DNA of 64,000 bases from Halopseudomonas pelagia CL-AP6 (GTDB taxonomy: Bacteria; Pseudomonadota; Gammaproteobacteria; Pseudomonadales; Pseudomonadaceae). How positions within the stretch are numbered: the stretch's first letter is position 1; the number at the start of each line of letters is the position of its first letter. The notes under the pieces were generated by a model that was given only the letters and a program-made list of their open reading frames with translations, had not been told where the DNA came from and made no database searches. This document shows positions 46,184 through 55,562 of this stretch, in pieces. The position numbers and the translations under genes were made by a program. The DNA is taken from assembly GCF_000410875.1 (NCBI RefSeq), contig NZ_AROI01000009.1:248001-312000 (forward strand). The letters are read 5' to 3'.

Positions 46184-47031
46184 TCAAATACGAACTGCTG
46201 TACCTGCTGGATGATTGGCTCCCAGCCCTGAAAGGGCCGAGCCATCGCCAGCAGGATGCTGAAGTGATTCAGTGACTCGAACGTACCGCTTTGCACGCTT
46301 ACTCCTGCCTCTTTCAGCCTGGCTGCCAGCTGCAGGGTATTGCGCTCGGGGTCTACCAGTTTATCCGGTGTGGCTGCTAGCAACAGTGCAGGCGAACTGC
46401 CTGCTTTGGCATGGTAGAGCGGCTGCGAATCTTCCGGGGTGTTCGGGTGATGAAATACCGGTTTCACTTGCGGGTTAATAATCGGGATAAAGTCATAGGG
46501 GCCTGATAGGCCGATCCAGCCGCTAAAGATGTCACTGGTTAAGCCGTGCTCGGCCATCCAGCGATCATCCAATGCCAGCATCGCCGCATTGTAAGCGCCG
46601 GCGCTGTGGCCCATAACGAACAGCGCTTGGGGCTCATCTTGCCACTGGGCGCGTTCTTTCTCGACCCAGGCCACCGCCGCCGCACTGTCTTGCAGAAATG
46701 CTGGATAGGCAATCTCCGGATAAACCCGGTAATCGGCGATCACCGCAATCATGCCGTGGGCGGCGAGTGCTTCGCCAACGAAGGCATAATTGCCGCGCTC
46801 GCCACTGCGCCAGCTTCCGCCGTAATAGAAAATCACCACCGGCGCTTGTTGTACATTCTCCAGCGGAAAGTACAGGTCCAGCTTCTGACGCTCGTTATCG
46901 CCGTAGGCCTGATCGGCAAGTAAGGTGTAATGCTTGTCGGAGATGACAAAGTTCAGTGGCGCCAGGGGCGAGCAGCCCGCTAGCGCCAACGCCACTGCGG
47001 CAAGAATCAGGCTTTGTTTGATTGAAGACAT
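46153..47031 (-). CDS. Alpha/beta hydrolase lipoprotein
   Basis: The ATG at 47031 gives 292 residues with a lipoprotein signal (MSSIKQSLILAAVALALAGC, lipobox ALAGC). The enzyme part has an oxyanion-type YYGGSWRSGERGNY motif and the nucleophile serine in VMGHSAGAYNA, as in carboxylesterase/BD-FAE-like hydrolases. The substrate is unknown. The frame runs further upstream to 47202 without a signal and should not be used. It is convergent with the TAXI gene. Confidence 0.83.
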   Translation of the reverse strand: MSSIKQSLILAAVALALAGCSPLAPLNFVISDKHYTLLADQAYGDNERQKLDLYFPLENVQQAPVVIFYYGGSWRSGERGNYAFVGEALAAHGMIAVIADYRVYPEIAYPAFLQDSAAAVAWVEKERAQWQDEPQALFVMGHSAGAYNAAMLALDDRWMAEHGLTSDIFSGWIGLSGPYDFIPIINPQVKPVFHHPNTPEDSQPLYHAKAGSSPALLLAATPDKLVDPERNTLQLAARLKEAGVSVQSGTFESLNHFSILLAMARPFQGWEPIIQQVQQFVFDQAGSQATAD

Positions 47032-47185
47032 GCGAGGTATCCATGACGGCTTAGCGCTGATCATGCCGCAAGCGCTGTAGAGTAAAAACCGTAAGCTGTT
47101 ACAAGTCGTTGCATTTCGCTTTCGTGTGGGCGAGCTAGAACCTAACATGCGTGCATAAGCGGTTAAGAGTGGACAAGGGGAAACC

Positions 47186-48103
47186 ATGAAGGATGTGCTC
47201 AATCGTGCATTGGCAGCAGTAGATCAGGTTCTGCTGGGTAAACATCACGCGGTCAAACTCGCAGTAGCCTGCATTCTGGCACGGGGGCACCTGTTGATTG
47301 AGGATTTTCCCGGTATGGGCAAGACCACTTTATCCCAGGCGTTGGCGCGGGTAATGGGCATGAGTTATCAGCGGATCCAGTTCACCAGTGACCTGCTGCC
47401 CGGCGACATTCTCGGCACCTCGGTGTTTGATCGCAATACCGCGCAGTTCGTGTTTCACCCCGGGCCGATTTTTGCCGAGCTGATACTTGCCGATGAAATC
47501 AACCGGGCCACACCCAAGAGTCAGAGCGCCTTGCTGGAGGCTATGGAGGAGGGGCAGGTGACCGTCGACGGTGCTACCCGGCCTTTGCCCGATCCATTCT
47601 TTGTGATTGCCACACAGAACCCGGTCTCCCAGTCGGGCACTTTTGCGCTGCCCGAGTCGCAGTTAGACCGCTTTCTGATGCGCCTGTCGCTGGGCTATCC
47701 CTCGCCGGCAGCGGAGAGGTCTCTGCTTATGGGAGATGACCGCAATACGCGGCTCGACGCCATAGAACCAATCCTCAACCGCGAGAACCTGAAACGTTTG
47801 CAGCGCGCCGTGCCGGAAGTGACCGCGAGCCCGGCGATCATCGATTACATCCTGCGGCTGGTAAACCGTACGCGTGAAAGCCAGGTCTGTGCCTGGGGTT
47901 TGTCGCCGCGCGCGAGTCTCGGACTGCTGGCGGCAGCCAGGGCCTGGGCCATGCTCGAGCACCGCAGCTACGTGATACCCGAAGACGTACAAGCAGTGCT
48001 GCCCTCGGTTGTCAGCCACCGATTGCGCGCTAGCGAAGACCCGGCCGGCCACGGCGGAGGTGGGTTGGCACAGTGGCTGGTCAATGAGGTCGAGGCGGTC
48101 TGA
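47186..48103 (+). CDS. MoxR family AAA+ ATPase
   Basis: MoxR ATPases act as chaperone-like partners of DUF58/VWA proteins. The 305-residue product has Walker A (EDFPGMGKTTLSQAL), Walker B (LILADEINRATPK), a sensor segment (FVIATQNPVSQSGTF) and a C-terminal lid. It overlaps the DUF58 gene by 1 nt. The same three-gene order with tgpA occurs in P. aeruginosa (PA2875-PA2873). Confidence 0.93.
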   Translation: MKDVLNRALAAVDQVLLGKHHAVKLAVACILARGHLLIEDFPGMGKTTLSQALARVMGMSYQRIQFTSDLLPGDILGTSVFDRNTAQFVFHPGPIFAELILADEINRATPKSQSALLEAMEEGQVTVDGATRPLPDPFFVIATQNPVSQSGTFALPESQLDRFLMRLSLGYPSPAAERSLLMGDDRNTRLDAIEPILNRENLKRLQRAVPEVTASPAIIDYILRLVNRTRESQVCAWGLSPRASLGLLAAARAWAMLEHRSYVIPEDVQAVLPSVVSHRLRASEDPAGHGGGGLAQWLVNEVEAV

Positions 48104-49062
48104 TGAAGCTGCTGGGTGGGCGCGCAACCGGGTTGTTTAATCGCTGGCTGAAGCGTCGTATTCCGGCGGCATCGCAAGTGCGTTTGAATCACCGGCAGAT
48201 TTTTATCATACCCACGCGCGCCGGGCTCGGGTTGCTGTTGTTGCTGGGCATCATGCTGATGGGCGCAATCAACTATCAGAATAGCCTGGTGTATGCGGTG
48301 ACCTTTATCCTTGGCAGTTTGTTCTGGGTATCGCTGCACCATACCTACCGTAACCTCGCGAGCCTGGAACTGCATGCGTCAGGCAGCCACGCGGTCTTTG
48401 CCGGGGAGGCGGCACCGCTACATATCCGCTTACGGGCTCCACGTCATGAGCATCAGGGGCTGATACTCAGTTGGCCACACACCCAGCCACAGCGCCTGGA
48501 TGTGCGCAAGAATAGCGACACCCGTGTTGATCTCTACCATCCGACCGAGCAACGCGGCTGGTTCAGCCCTGGGCGCTTACGTATTGAAACCCGCTATCCG
48601 CTAGGCTGGTTTGTGGCCTGGAGTCTGGTCGATCTGGACTGGAAAGTGCTGGTCTATCCCAAACCCTTGAACATACCGCTGCCGGCCAAACGCGGCGCCG
48701 CAGATGGGGACGGGGACCAACCGCTGGGCGAAGGCGTGGATGACTTTCAGGGGCTGCGCAACTACCAGCCCGGGGACTCCCGGCGCCGGCTGGACTGGCG
48801 TGCTTATTCGCGCGGGCAAGGCTTGCATAGCAAGGTCTTTGCCGAACCCCTGCAGGACACTCTGTGGCTTGACCTGGAACAGGCCCCCGGCCTGGAACTG
48901 GAGCAGCGTCTGAGCTGTCTCTGTGGTTGGGTCATGCAGTTGGAGCAGCAGTCGCGGCCTTATGGTTTGCTATTGGCCGGTGTGCACCGGGGCCCGGCGA
49001 TGGGTGAGATGCATCGTGACCAGTGCCTGCGCGCGCTGGCACTGTACGGGAGGTCGGCATGA
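48103..49062 (+). CDS. DUF58 domain protein
   Basis: DUF58 proteins are membrane proteins that partner MoxR ATPases. The 319-residue product has two adjacent hydrophobic helices near residues 33-75 (AGLGLLLLLGIMLMGAIN, then a second). It ends with the DUF58 signature DDFQGLRNYQPGDSRRR followed by LDWRAYSR. It overlaps tgpA by 4 nt. Confidence 0.9.
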   Translation: MKLLGGRATGLFNRWLKRRIPAASQVRLNHRQIFIIPTRAGLGLLLLLGIMLMGAINYQNSLVYAVTFILGSLFWVSLHHTYRNLASLELHASGSHAVFAGEAAPLHIRLRAPRHEHQGLILSWPHTQPQRLDVRKNSDTRVDLYHPTEQRGWFSPGRLRIETRYPLGWFVAWSLVDLDWKVLVYPKPLNIPLPAKRGAADGDGDQPLGEGVDDFQGLRNYQPGDSRRRLDWRAYSRGQGLHSKVFAEPLQDTLWLDLEQAPGLELEQRLSCLCGWVMQLEQQSRPYGLLLAGVHRGPAMGEMHRDQCLRALALYGRSA

Positions 49063-51083
49063 CAGTGCATGCCTTGATCCCGCGAAATAGTCTGGCCTGG
49101 CTGTTGACCGCGCAGATCGTAGTATTGCTGCCGCAGTTGCCACGTTTGCCGATCTGGGTGGCGGCGCTCTGGTTGGGCTGCGCGCTGTGGCGCGTGCAAA
49201 TTCAACGCATGCGCTGGCGCTACCCCGGGACCCTGTTCAAGGCAGCCGCCATCGGCCTGACGGTGCTCGGCGTATTCACCTCCCAAGGGACTCTGATCGG
49301 CCTGGACGCCGCTGTGCTGCTGTTGTTGCTGCTGTTCATGCTCAAGCTGCTGGAAATGCGCAATCCGCGGGATGCCATGGTAGTGATCTACCTGGGTTTT
49401 TTTATTGTCGCTACAGCGTTCCTGTTCGATCAAAGCATTCTGTTGGCGCTGTATCAGTGTTTCTCGCTGCTGGTGCTGGTGGCGGCACTGGTGGGTTTGC
49501 ATCAAACTCCTGGGCGCAACGATCCGGCCCGTGCCTTCAAGACCGGGGCTGTGCTGCTGGTGCAGGCCATCCCCCTGATGTTGGTCCTGTTCTTGCTGTT
49601 CCCGCGGATCGGCCCGCTGTGGTCGGTCAATGCGCCGGGGCAGTCCGCCGCCACGGGCTTGGCCGAAAGCATGGCCCCGGCGGATATCGCCAATCTGGCG
49701 CGCTCGGGCGAGCTGGCCTTTCGCGCCAGTTTTACTGATGACATTCCCCCGCACTCCGAGCTCTATTGGCGCGCGTTGACGCTCAGCCGTTTCGATGGTC
49801 GGCGTTGGAGTCATTCCAGTTTGGCATCCGGTGGCAGTCCTGGAGATTGGACGCCGCAGGGCGAGGCATTGGAGTATCAGGTCATGACGCGCGCGACTCA
49901 GCAACCCTGGGTTTTCAGTCTGCGTGGCGCGACGACGGAAGATGACGCACTGGTGTTAACCCGCGATTTCATGTTGCAGTCCAAGCGTCCCATCAGCCAA
50001 ACCACAACTTATACCGCCATCTCCTATCCTGACAGCGTATTGCAAGCAGAAGAGCTGGACCCGCTGCAATGGCGGCTCTATACCGGTCTGCCCGAAGACG
50101 TCGACCCGCGCAGCCGGGCCTGGGCAGCAGAACTGCGTCGCCAATACCCCGACGACGGCGATTTGCTCCAGGCGCTGCTGCGGCACTTCAACCGCGAGCC
50201 GTTCCATTACACCTTGCGGCCACCCACGCTTGGCCAGCACAGCAATGACGAATTTCTGTTCGATAGCCAACGTGGTTTTTGCGCGCACTTCGCTGGCGCC
50301 ATGACCTTCGTGCTACGGGCTGCTGGCATTCCCGCGCGGGTGGTGGCGGGTTACCAGGGCGGCGAACTGAACCCGCGCGGTAACTACGTGCTGGTACATC
50401 AGTTTGATGCCCATGCCTGGGTCGAAGCCTGGCTGCCGGGGCAGGGCTGGGTCTCGGTTGATCCGACCTTTCAAGTGGCACCGGAGCGTATCGAGCGCGG
50501 CTTGCAAGCGGCGATGCAAGGCGAGGGCAGTTTTTTGGAAGACTCGCTGATGGCGTCAGCGCGCTACCGGAATATCAACTGGGTTAACGCCCTGCGGCTA
50601 GGCTGGGATGATCTGAACTACCAATGGCAATTGCGCGTTCTGGGCTTCGAGAGCGAGCGGCAGATGGCGTTCTTTCAGCGCTGGTTGGGCACTACTGACT
50701 GGCAGAGAGTAGGCGTTATTCTGCTGCTGGCAGCAGCCGCTGTGATGATCCCGCTGGCGCTGTGGACCCTGCGGCCTGGACGCCAACACCGTGATTCGCG
50801 GCAACGGGCCTGGCAGCGACTGGATCGGCGGCTTGCGCGCTTGCATCTGCGAGCGCTGCGTGGCGAAGGGCCGCGGGTCTGGCAAGCTCGACTGGCTATT
50901 GCGTTGCCCGCGCAGCGTGAGGTCCTGGCAGCCTTCTTTGACGAGTATGTGCAGCAGATGTACGGACTCGGTGCTGCGCGACCTAATCGTCAGCAGCAGG
51001 CAAAATTGAATCGCCATCTCGCTCTGCTGTTACGCCAATTGCCGCGCAAACGTCCGGCTAGCGCGAGTGTCCTGTTGGAATAG
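49059..51083 (+). CDS. tgpA: Membrane transglutaminase TgpA
   Basis: TgpA (PA2873 type) is an inner-membrane protein with a periplasmic transglutaminase domain, reported as essential in P. aeruginosa. The ATG at 49059 overlaps the DUF58 stop and gives 674 residues. There are about five N-terminal membrane helices, then a periplasmic domain with the Cys-His-Asp triad. The cysteine lies in RGFCAHFAGAMTF, the histidine in FDAHAWVEAW and the aspartate in VSVDPTF. One more membrane helix and a C-terminal cytoplasmic domain (DUF4129-like) follow. Confidence 0.92.
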   Translation: MTVHALIPRNSLAWLLTAQIVVLLPQLPRLPIWVAALWLGCALWRVQIQRMRWRYPGTLFKAAAIGLTVLGVFTSQGTLIGLDAAVLLLLLLFMLKLLEMRNPRDAMVVIYLGFFIVATAFLFDQSILLALYQCFSLLVLVAALVGLHQTPGRNDPARAFKTGAVLLVQAIPLMLVLFLLFPRIGPLWSVNAPGQSAATGLAESMAPADIANLARSGELAFRASFTDDIPPHSELYWRALTLSRFDGRRWSHSSLASGGSPGDWTPQGEALEYQVMTRATQQPWVFSLRGATTEDDALVLTRDFMLQSKRPISQTTTYTAISYPDSVLQAEELDPLQWRLYTGLPEDVDPRSRAWAAELRRQYPDDGDLLQALLRHFNREPFHYTLRPPTLGQHSNDEFLFDSQRGFCAHFAGAMTFVLRAAGIPARVVAGYQGGELNPRGNYVLVHQFDAHAWVEAWLPGQGWVSVDPTFQVAPERIERGLQAAMQGEGSFLEDSLMASARYRNINWVNALRLGWDDLNYQWQLRVLGFESERQMAFFQRWLGTTDWQRVGVILLLAAAAVMIPLALWTLRPGRQHRDSRQRAWQRLDRRLARLHLRALRGEGPRVWQARLAIALPAQREVLAAFFDEYVQQMYGLGAARPNRQQQAKLNRHLALLLRQLPRKRPASASVLLE

Positions 51084-51175
51084 AGGGTTTGTCCGGTGAC
51101 CGGCGCAGCCTATAATGTCTGCAACCGCCGCACGGGCGTCAACAATCAACGCCCGAAGTATACAATGGAGTACCC

Positions 51176-51640
51176 ATGCATCCTTTCAGCGCAATTCGCC
51201 CACCTCCTCTGGCCGTCGTTCTCGGTCTGGCCGGGTTAGCGCCCTTCATCGGTGGTGCATTGGGTCTGTGGGTGATCCCCGAGGCGTGGCGGAGCCGCGT
51301 GATGGAGGAGCTGCTCAGCTACGCTGCGGTTATTCTCGCCTTTATGGGTGCCATCCACTGGGGCTTGGCTATGCGTGCGGAAGAGTCCAGCGATAAGGCA
51401 CCCATACAACTGGGGTTGTCGGTCATACCGCCGTTGTTAGGCTGGTTTGCGCTCAGTCTACCGATCAATCTCGCCCTGCCAGTGTTCTTCCTGGCCTTCG
51501 GGGCGTTGTATTTCGCCGATCTGTGGGCGGTGAATCACGGTCTTGCGCCTGTATGGTATCCGGCCTTACGCAAGCCGCTGAGCATCGTCGTGACCATCTC
51601 GCTGGCAGTAGCCTGGGTGGCCACCTGGGTTGACCATTAA
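51176..51640 (+). CDS. DUF3429 family membrane protein
   Basis: The 154-residue protein has about five hydrophobic segments and the family motif AFMGAIHWGLAM. The function is unknown. The ATG at 51176 gives a good fit to the family N terminus. It starts 93 nt after tgpA and may share its transcript. It is convergent with the phnA-like gene. Confidence 0.82.
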   Translation: MHPFSAIRPPPLAVVLGLAGLAPFIGGALGLWVIPEAWRSRVMEELLSYAAVILAFMGAIHWGLAMRAEESSDKAPIQLGLSVIPPLLGWFALSLPINLALPVFFLAFGALYFADLWAVNHGLAPVWYPALRKPLSIVVTISLAVAWVATWVDH

Positions 51641-51667
51641 AGCTGACAATTGAAGGTCGAATGCCAC

Positions 51668-51696
51668 TGAGCACGCGGCCACCGGCCCCGTGCTCA
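51668..51696. terminator. Hairpin between the DUF3429 and phnA-like genes
   Basis: TGAGCACG and CGTGCTCA pair around a 13-nt C/G-rich loop in the 65-nt convergent gap. There is no T tract on either side, so its efficiency as a terminator is uncertain. Confidence 0.4.
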
Positions 51697-51705
51697 AGGC
51701 AGCCC

Positions 51706-52044
51706 TCAGGATTTTTTGACGAATTCTGATTTGAGTTTCATTGCACCAACACCCTCGATCTTGCAATCGATATCATGGTCGCCGTCCACCAGGCGAATGT
51801 TCTTGACCTTGGTGCCTACCTTGACCACCAATGACGAGCCCTTGACCTTCAAATCCTTGATCACCGTCACGCTGTCGCCGTCCTGGAGCGGATTGCCGTT
51901 GGCATCGGTGATCACTTTTTCTGTGCTGGCGGTCTCGTCGCCGCCAGATTTGGCCCATTCGTTGGCACATTCAGGGCAGACGAACATCTCGCCGTCTTCA
52001 TAGGTAAATTCGGAGTTGCATTCGGGGCAGTGGGGTAATGTCAT
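51706..52044 (-). CDS. phnA: PhnA/YjdM family zinc-ribbon protein
   Basis: The 112-residue product has a zinc ribbon at its N terminus ([17 protein letters not shown], then [10 protein letters not shown]) and a C-terminal SH3-like domain ([17 protein letters not shown]). Despite the old name, the family is not directly shown to degrade phosphonates, and its role is unclear. It is the last of four leftward genes, 61 nt after the DJ-1 gene. Confidence 0.9.
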   Translation of the reverse strand: MTLPHCPECNSEFTYEDGEMFVCPECANEWAKSGGDETASTEKVITDANGNPLQDGDSVTVIKDLKVKGSSLVVKVGTKVKNIRLVDGDHDIDCKIEGVGAMKLKSEFVKKS

Positions 52045-52105
52045 AGCGAGACCTTGTTTCGATTACATAAAGGCGAACGGAAAACCTGCGCGGAATGATG
52101 ACCGC

Positions 52106-52711
52106 TCAGCGATTCTCTGTCCAATCAAACTCCATCTGCCGCGCAGTCAGCTCTGCCAGTTCGCGGCTGACCAGACGCTCGACTAGGTGCAGGCTCATGT
52201 CGATGCCAGCAGAGATGCCGGCAGAAGTCACAATCGCATCCTGATCCACCCAGCGTACGCCTGAAACCACCTTGACCTTGGTAAACAGGCTCTGCAGCTC
52301 GGCCGTGTCTTCCCAGTGAGTCGTGGCACTCAGGCGATCCAGCAGGCCAGCCTTGCCCAGCAGCATGGCGCCGGTACAGACCGATGCAGTCAACTGCGTA
52401 CCATTATTGGTGCGCTGAATCCATTGGATCACCTCCGGGCGCGCCAATTCGGCCGATACCACGCCGCCGGGAATCAGCAGCACATCAACCAACGGCTGAT
52501 TGGCAAAGCTGTAGGCTGGCTGCACTACCAAGCCGCCCCGTGCTGTGACTGGCTTGCCGTCCCTGCTGATGGTGAATACCTCAAATACTCTGGTATTTTC
52601 ACCCTGGCTGGCTTTTGCTACGCGAGCGGCCGTGGTGAACACCTCGAAGGGTCCGGCAAAATCGAGCACTTCGACCTTGTCAAACATAAAAATGCCAATA
52701 CTGATGGTCAT
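52106..52711 (-). CDS. DJ-1/PfpI family protein
   Basis: The 201-residue protein belongs to the DJ-1/PfpI/isonitrile-hydratase group (begins MTISIGIFMFDKVEVLDFAG). The nucleophile cysteine lies in ASVCTGAMLLGKAGLL, with the ATTHW segment after it. Members include isonitrile hydratase and glyoxalase-like enzymes. There is no AraC-type DNA-binding domain, so it is the enzyme-type form. The substrate is unknown. Confidence 0.88.
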   Translation of the reverse strand: MTISIGIFMFDKVEVLDFAGPFEVFTTAARVAKASQGENTRVFEVFTISRDGKPVTARGGLVVQPAYSFANQPLVDVLLIPGGVVSAELARPEVIQWIQRTNNGTQLTASVCTGAMLLGKAGLLDRLSATTHWEDTAELQSLFTKVKVVSGVRWVDQDAIVTSAGISAGIDMSLHLVERLVSRELAELTARQMEFDWTENR

Positions 52712-52754
52712 GAGGTTTGCCTCTATCGCTCAGGTAACGCCAACGGCGCAATTG

Positions 52755-52787
52755 ATAAGGGCCGGTTAGCCGGCCCTTATTATTTTA
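52755..52787. terminator. Hairpin between the DUF3185 and DJ-1 genes
   Basis: AAGGGCCGG and CCGGCCCTT form a strong stem with a TTAG-type loop. The richer T tract (ATTATTTT) is on the + side, although both flanking genes run leftward. On the minus side it is followed by ATCAATTG only. It probably ends the DUF3185 transcript. Confidence 0.5.
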
Positions 52788-52813
52788 AAACCAGACAAAC
52801 CTACGCCGCGGTC

Positions 52814-53017
52814 TTACTTGCGGAAAAAGGTCAGGAAAGCACCTGCGGCCAGCGCGGCAGCACCGCCAATAATCATAAACATGGTTCCGTCAGTGAATCG
52901 TCCGGTGAAGGTTTCTGTTAGTTGATCGCCCAGTGACTGCGATGACTGTAGACCGAACACCAGCAACAGTATGCCCACCACCAGCAATACAACGCCTACC
53001 AACTTCTGACTTCCCAT
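52814..53017 (-). CDS. DUF3185 family small membrane protein
   Basis: The 67-residue protein has two hydrophobic helices (LVGVVLLVVGILLLVFGL and FMIIGGAAALAAGAFLTFF) joined by a polar stretch. It matches DUF3185, whose function is unknown. AAGGAG sits just upstream of the ATG at 53017, on the minus strand. It is 29 nt downstream of the FAD oxidoreductase gene. Confidence 0.85.
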   Translation of the reverse strand: MGSQKLVGVVLLVVGILLLVFGLQSSQSLGDQLTETFTGRFTDGTMFMIIGGAAALAAGAFLTFFRK

Positions 53018-53046
53018 GGTCTTCTCCTTTTTAGTTAACCCTAAGA

Positions 53047-54264
53047 CTAACCTACGCGCGCAAATCCGAATAGTGACGCTAGCGGATGTGGCCGGCCTTC
53101 GATGTTGGCCCGTAACAGCCCGGCACCTATCATGCTGTAACTTATCCCATTGCCACCGTAGGCCATGGCGAACTGCACACGTGGTCCGTGCTCGGGATGC
53201 TCGCCAAAGAACGGCAGGCCATCTTCAGTTTCAGCAAAGGTGCCGGCCCAGGAGAATGCCGGGTGCAGTGGCAGCTCGGGGAAAAGCTTCTGTACCTTCT
53301 TGCTCAGGCCCTTGGCCTTGCCATCAACGCGCTTGTCGCGGCGGGCTGGAATGTCTATATCGTCATCATCGCCACCCACCAGCAACCGGCCGTCGCCGGT
53401 CGTGCGCATGTACAGATAGGGTCTGGCCGACTCCCAGACCATGGTCGAGGCCAGCAAGCCCAGGGCAGACTTGTCTATCGGGTCAGTAATAAATGCATAG
53501 CTACTGCGGTTCTTGGCTACCGATTGCTTGAGCCATTTCTGCGAAGCGTAACCGGCAGCGATAACCACATGTTTGCAGTGAATCTGCAGGCCCTCCGGCG
53601 TGCGCAGGGTCACGCTGTTCTCGGCCGGCTCTATGGTCTCGATCGAGGTACGATCGAAAACGTTGCCGCCGCGCTCTACCAGCCTGGTCAGCAACTTCGA
53701 AGCCATACGATAAGGATCGATAACCGCTGCCAGGCGAGTCAGGATCGCGCCGGGCGCCTTGAAACCAAAGCGCTCTTTGATATCAGCGGCTTCCAGCCAC
53801 TCGGCGTCAAAGCCGTGCTTGACCCGCAGATCAAACTCTTCTCGCAATGCTGCCTTGTCACGACGTCTGCTAGCGTAATAGAGGCTTTCTTGCATATTGA
53901 AATCGACGTCGCCCAGCTCTTCAGCCAGAACGCGCAAATCGGTGATCGCATCGGCGCAAGCCTGATAAGCCAATAGCGCATGAAACTCACCGTACTGCTT
54001 GGCCAGATCGACCATATGCGTGTCAATCTCATACTGCAGCAATGCCGTGCTGGCCGCTGAGCTGCCCCAGGCCACGTCGCGCTGTTCAACAACGACCACG
54101 TCGAAACCGTTATTGCCCAGCTCATCGGCGATCAGCGCGCCGGTAATTCCACCGCCGATAACCGCCACATCACAGCTGACGTCAGACTTGAGCTTGGGAA
54201 ATACACTCATCAAACCGTTCTTGACCGCCCAGAAGGGATAGCCGCTTTTCAGATCCATGCTCAA
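53047..54264 (-). CDS. DadA-like FAD-dependent oxidoreductase
   Basis: The 405-residue flavoprotein of the DAO (D-amino-acid oxidase-like) superfamily has the dinucleotide-binding motif AVIGGGITGALIADEL, then VVVVEQRDVAWGSSAAS. It ends in a C-terminal FAD contact GGNGISYSMIGAGLL. It resembles YurR/PuuB-type oxidases with an unknown amine substrate. There is no signal peptide. It is the first gene of the leftward group. Confidence 0.85.
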   Translation of the reverse strand: MSMDLKSGYPFWAVKNGLMSVFPKLKSDVSCDVAVIGGGITGALIADELGNNGFDVVVVEQRDVAWGSSAASTALLQYEIDTHMVDLAKQYGEFHALLAYQACADAITDLRVLAEELGDVDFNMQESLYYASRRRDKAALREEFDLRVKHGFDAEWLEAADIKERFGFKAPGAILTRLAAVIDPYRMASKLLTRLVERGGNVFDRTSIETIEPAENSVTLRTPEGLQIHCKHVVIAAGYASQKWLKQSVAKNRSSYAFITDPIDKSALGLLASTMVWESARPYLYMRTTGDGRLLVGGDDDDIDIPARRDKRVDGKAKGLSKKVQKLFPELPLHPAFSWAGTFAETEDGLPFFGEHPEHGPRVQFAMAYGGNGISYSMIGAGLLRANIEGRPHPLASLFGFARVG

Positions 54265-54719
54265 CTCCTGTTATGAAGGTAGGCCGCGTGCGCATGCTGT
54301 GCCGATCATTGGACAGCGCCTTTGTTGAAACCGCTGAGTGAATGTAAAAAAATCTAAACGCTCTAATGATCCACAGGCTGAATCGAGTTGCTTGCGGTTA
54401 GGGGGGGTCGTCTTTATTCACGCGCTCAATGTAAGAGGCTGTTGATGGTTGCTTGGTATGCGCCCAGGACGGACGTCTAAGTGACTATTAAGGTAAAGTG
54501 TTTTTTCACTCGAAGGTAGGTCCGCATCAGGGTCGAAGTGCAGTAGGCTCGTCGTGTTTTCATTGCGGCAATGAAGAGTGGCTGAGAGGTGCGTTTAAGT
54601 TTGAACGTGATGGAGTTGATTATTTAATATCGAGTCAGTACGGCGTCTCCGTTTAGCCTATTCTCTCGGAGTGCCGAGATTCCGTCACTATTGTTTGTTG
54701 AGGTGAATGCGTTTCATCG
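54265..54719. other. Gene-poor, AT-rich intergenic region
   Basis: These 455 bases begin at the start of the FAD oxidoreductase gene and end at the CI-like repressor stop. They show no convincing gene. An open frame on the + strand (GTG 54498 to TAG 54656, 52 residues, with CFHCGNEEWLRG near its middle) might be a decayed fragment of a zinc-finger protein, but it lacks a good ribosome-binding site. The local base composition is clearly less GC-rich than the flanks. Confidence 0.4.
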
Positions 54720-55073
54720 CTATTTTTTAACGTGCAATACCCTATATTCAAGTTCTTTGATTCTCACCTCCAACTCATGCATGCGTAATGCGTCTACCGT
54801 TTGTAGGGCGCATCGGTTCTGAGTGTCTGGCGTATTCGTGGCTGCCCCCTCGTCCCTGCCCAGCAAAAGCCAGTCAAGCGATACATCCTTGTCTAACGCA
54901 ACTTTAACGCAGAGCTCAAAAGGAACCTTGTTGCGGCCTCGCCACGTACTCAGTGTCTGCGGACTCAGGTTGAGCTTTTTGCAAAGATCAATGTGCTTTT
55001 TTACCTGATAGATATCCATCAGGCGACCAAGGATCGCATCGAATTCAAAGGGTACGTTTATGTTTTTGCTCAT
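54720..55073 (-). CDS. Phage CI-type repressor (HTH only)
   Basis: The 117-residue protein has the phage CI repressor helix-turn-helix (PF07022 type) at residues about 10-75. Key segments are ILGRLMDIYQVKKHIDL, LNLSPQTLSTWRGRNKVP, and KVALDKDVSLDWLLLGRDE. The C terminus is a short helix (MHELEVRIKELEYRVL) that may dimerise. No S24 peptidase domain exists, so it cannot be cleaved by RecA like lambda CI. Three similar palindromes lie upstream. No integrase or structural phage gene is nearby. Confidence 0.85.
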   Translation of the reverse strand: MSKNINVPFEFDAILGRLMDIYQVKKHIDLCKKLNLSPQTLSTWRGRNKVPFELCVKVALDKDVSLDWLLLGRDEGAATNTPDTQNRCALQTVDALRMHELEVRIKELEYRVLHVKK

Positions 55074-55184
55074 GATCGCATCTGTTGTATTAGTGTCTGC
55101 TCAAAAATAGATAGAACCGTTACCTAATTCGTGCGATTCAATTGGTTTTAGGAAGCATCCAAGTCCTGGTTAACTGTTAATCGT

Positions 55185-55199
55185 TACTCATTTTGAGTA
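55185..55199. promoter_or_regulatory. Operator-like palindrome O1
   Basis: TACTCATTTTGAGTA has perfect 6-bp arms (TACTCA/TGAGTA) around a 3-nt centre. It lies about 112 bp upstream of the repressor start, so the repressor could control its own gene here. Confidence 0.65.
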
Positions 55200-55532
55200 C
55201 TGTTAAGCGGCACCCATAACAATACTCTAGGCTAAGTTATTGGCTGGGAAAAGAACTTTTCCTTTTAGTGTTGAGACTACTCGGTGCGCCGCTAACAGCC
55301 CGGTGCATGGCGTAACAGGGATGAGTCCTTGGTAAGCGTATGAGGGTGAGTTTTTGATCATAGCTCACCATCTCCGGCTTGGATGCAACTGAAAACCGTT
55401 CGTACCTCAGGCTTCAATTGCAGTATTTCTCACAGCTGAAAAAATTGTACCGCACAAAAAGCAGCATTTAGTACCCGCAGCATAAGCGGAAATCATGAGT
55501 ATCCTCCATAAAAACAATGGCTTGCAAGTCAG

Positions 55533-55547
55533 TACTTAGGATGAGTA
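55533..55547. promoter_or_regulatory. Operator-like palindrome O2
   Basis: TACTTAGGATGAGTA differs from the perfect arms of O1 and O3 by one base (TACTTA for TACTCA). Its centre is 30 bp (about three helical turns) from the centre of O3. Confidence 0.5.
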
Positions 55548-55562
55548 CTAATTCTGTTGACG

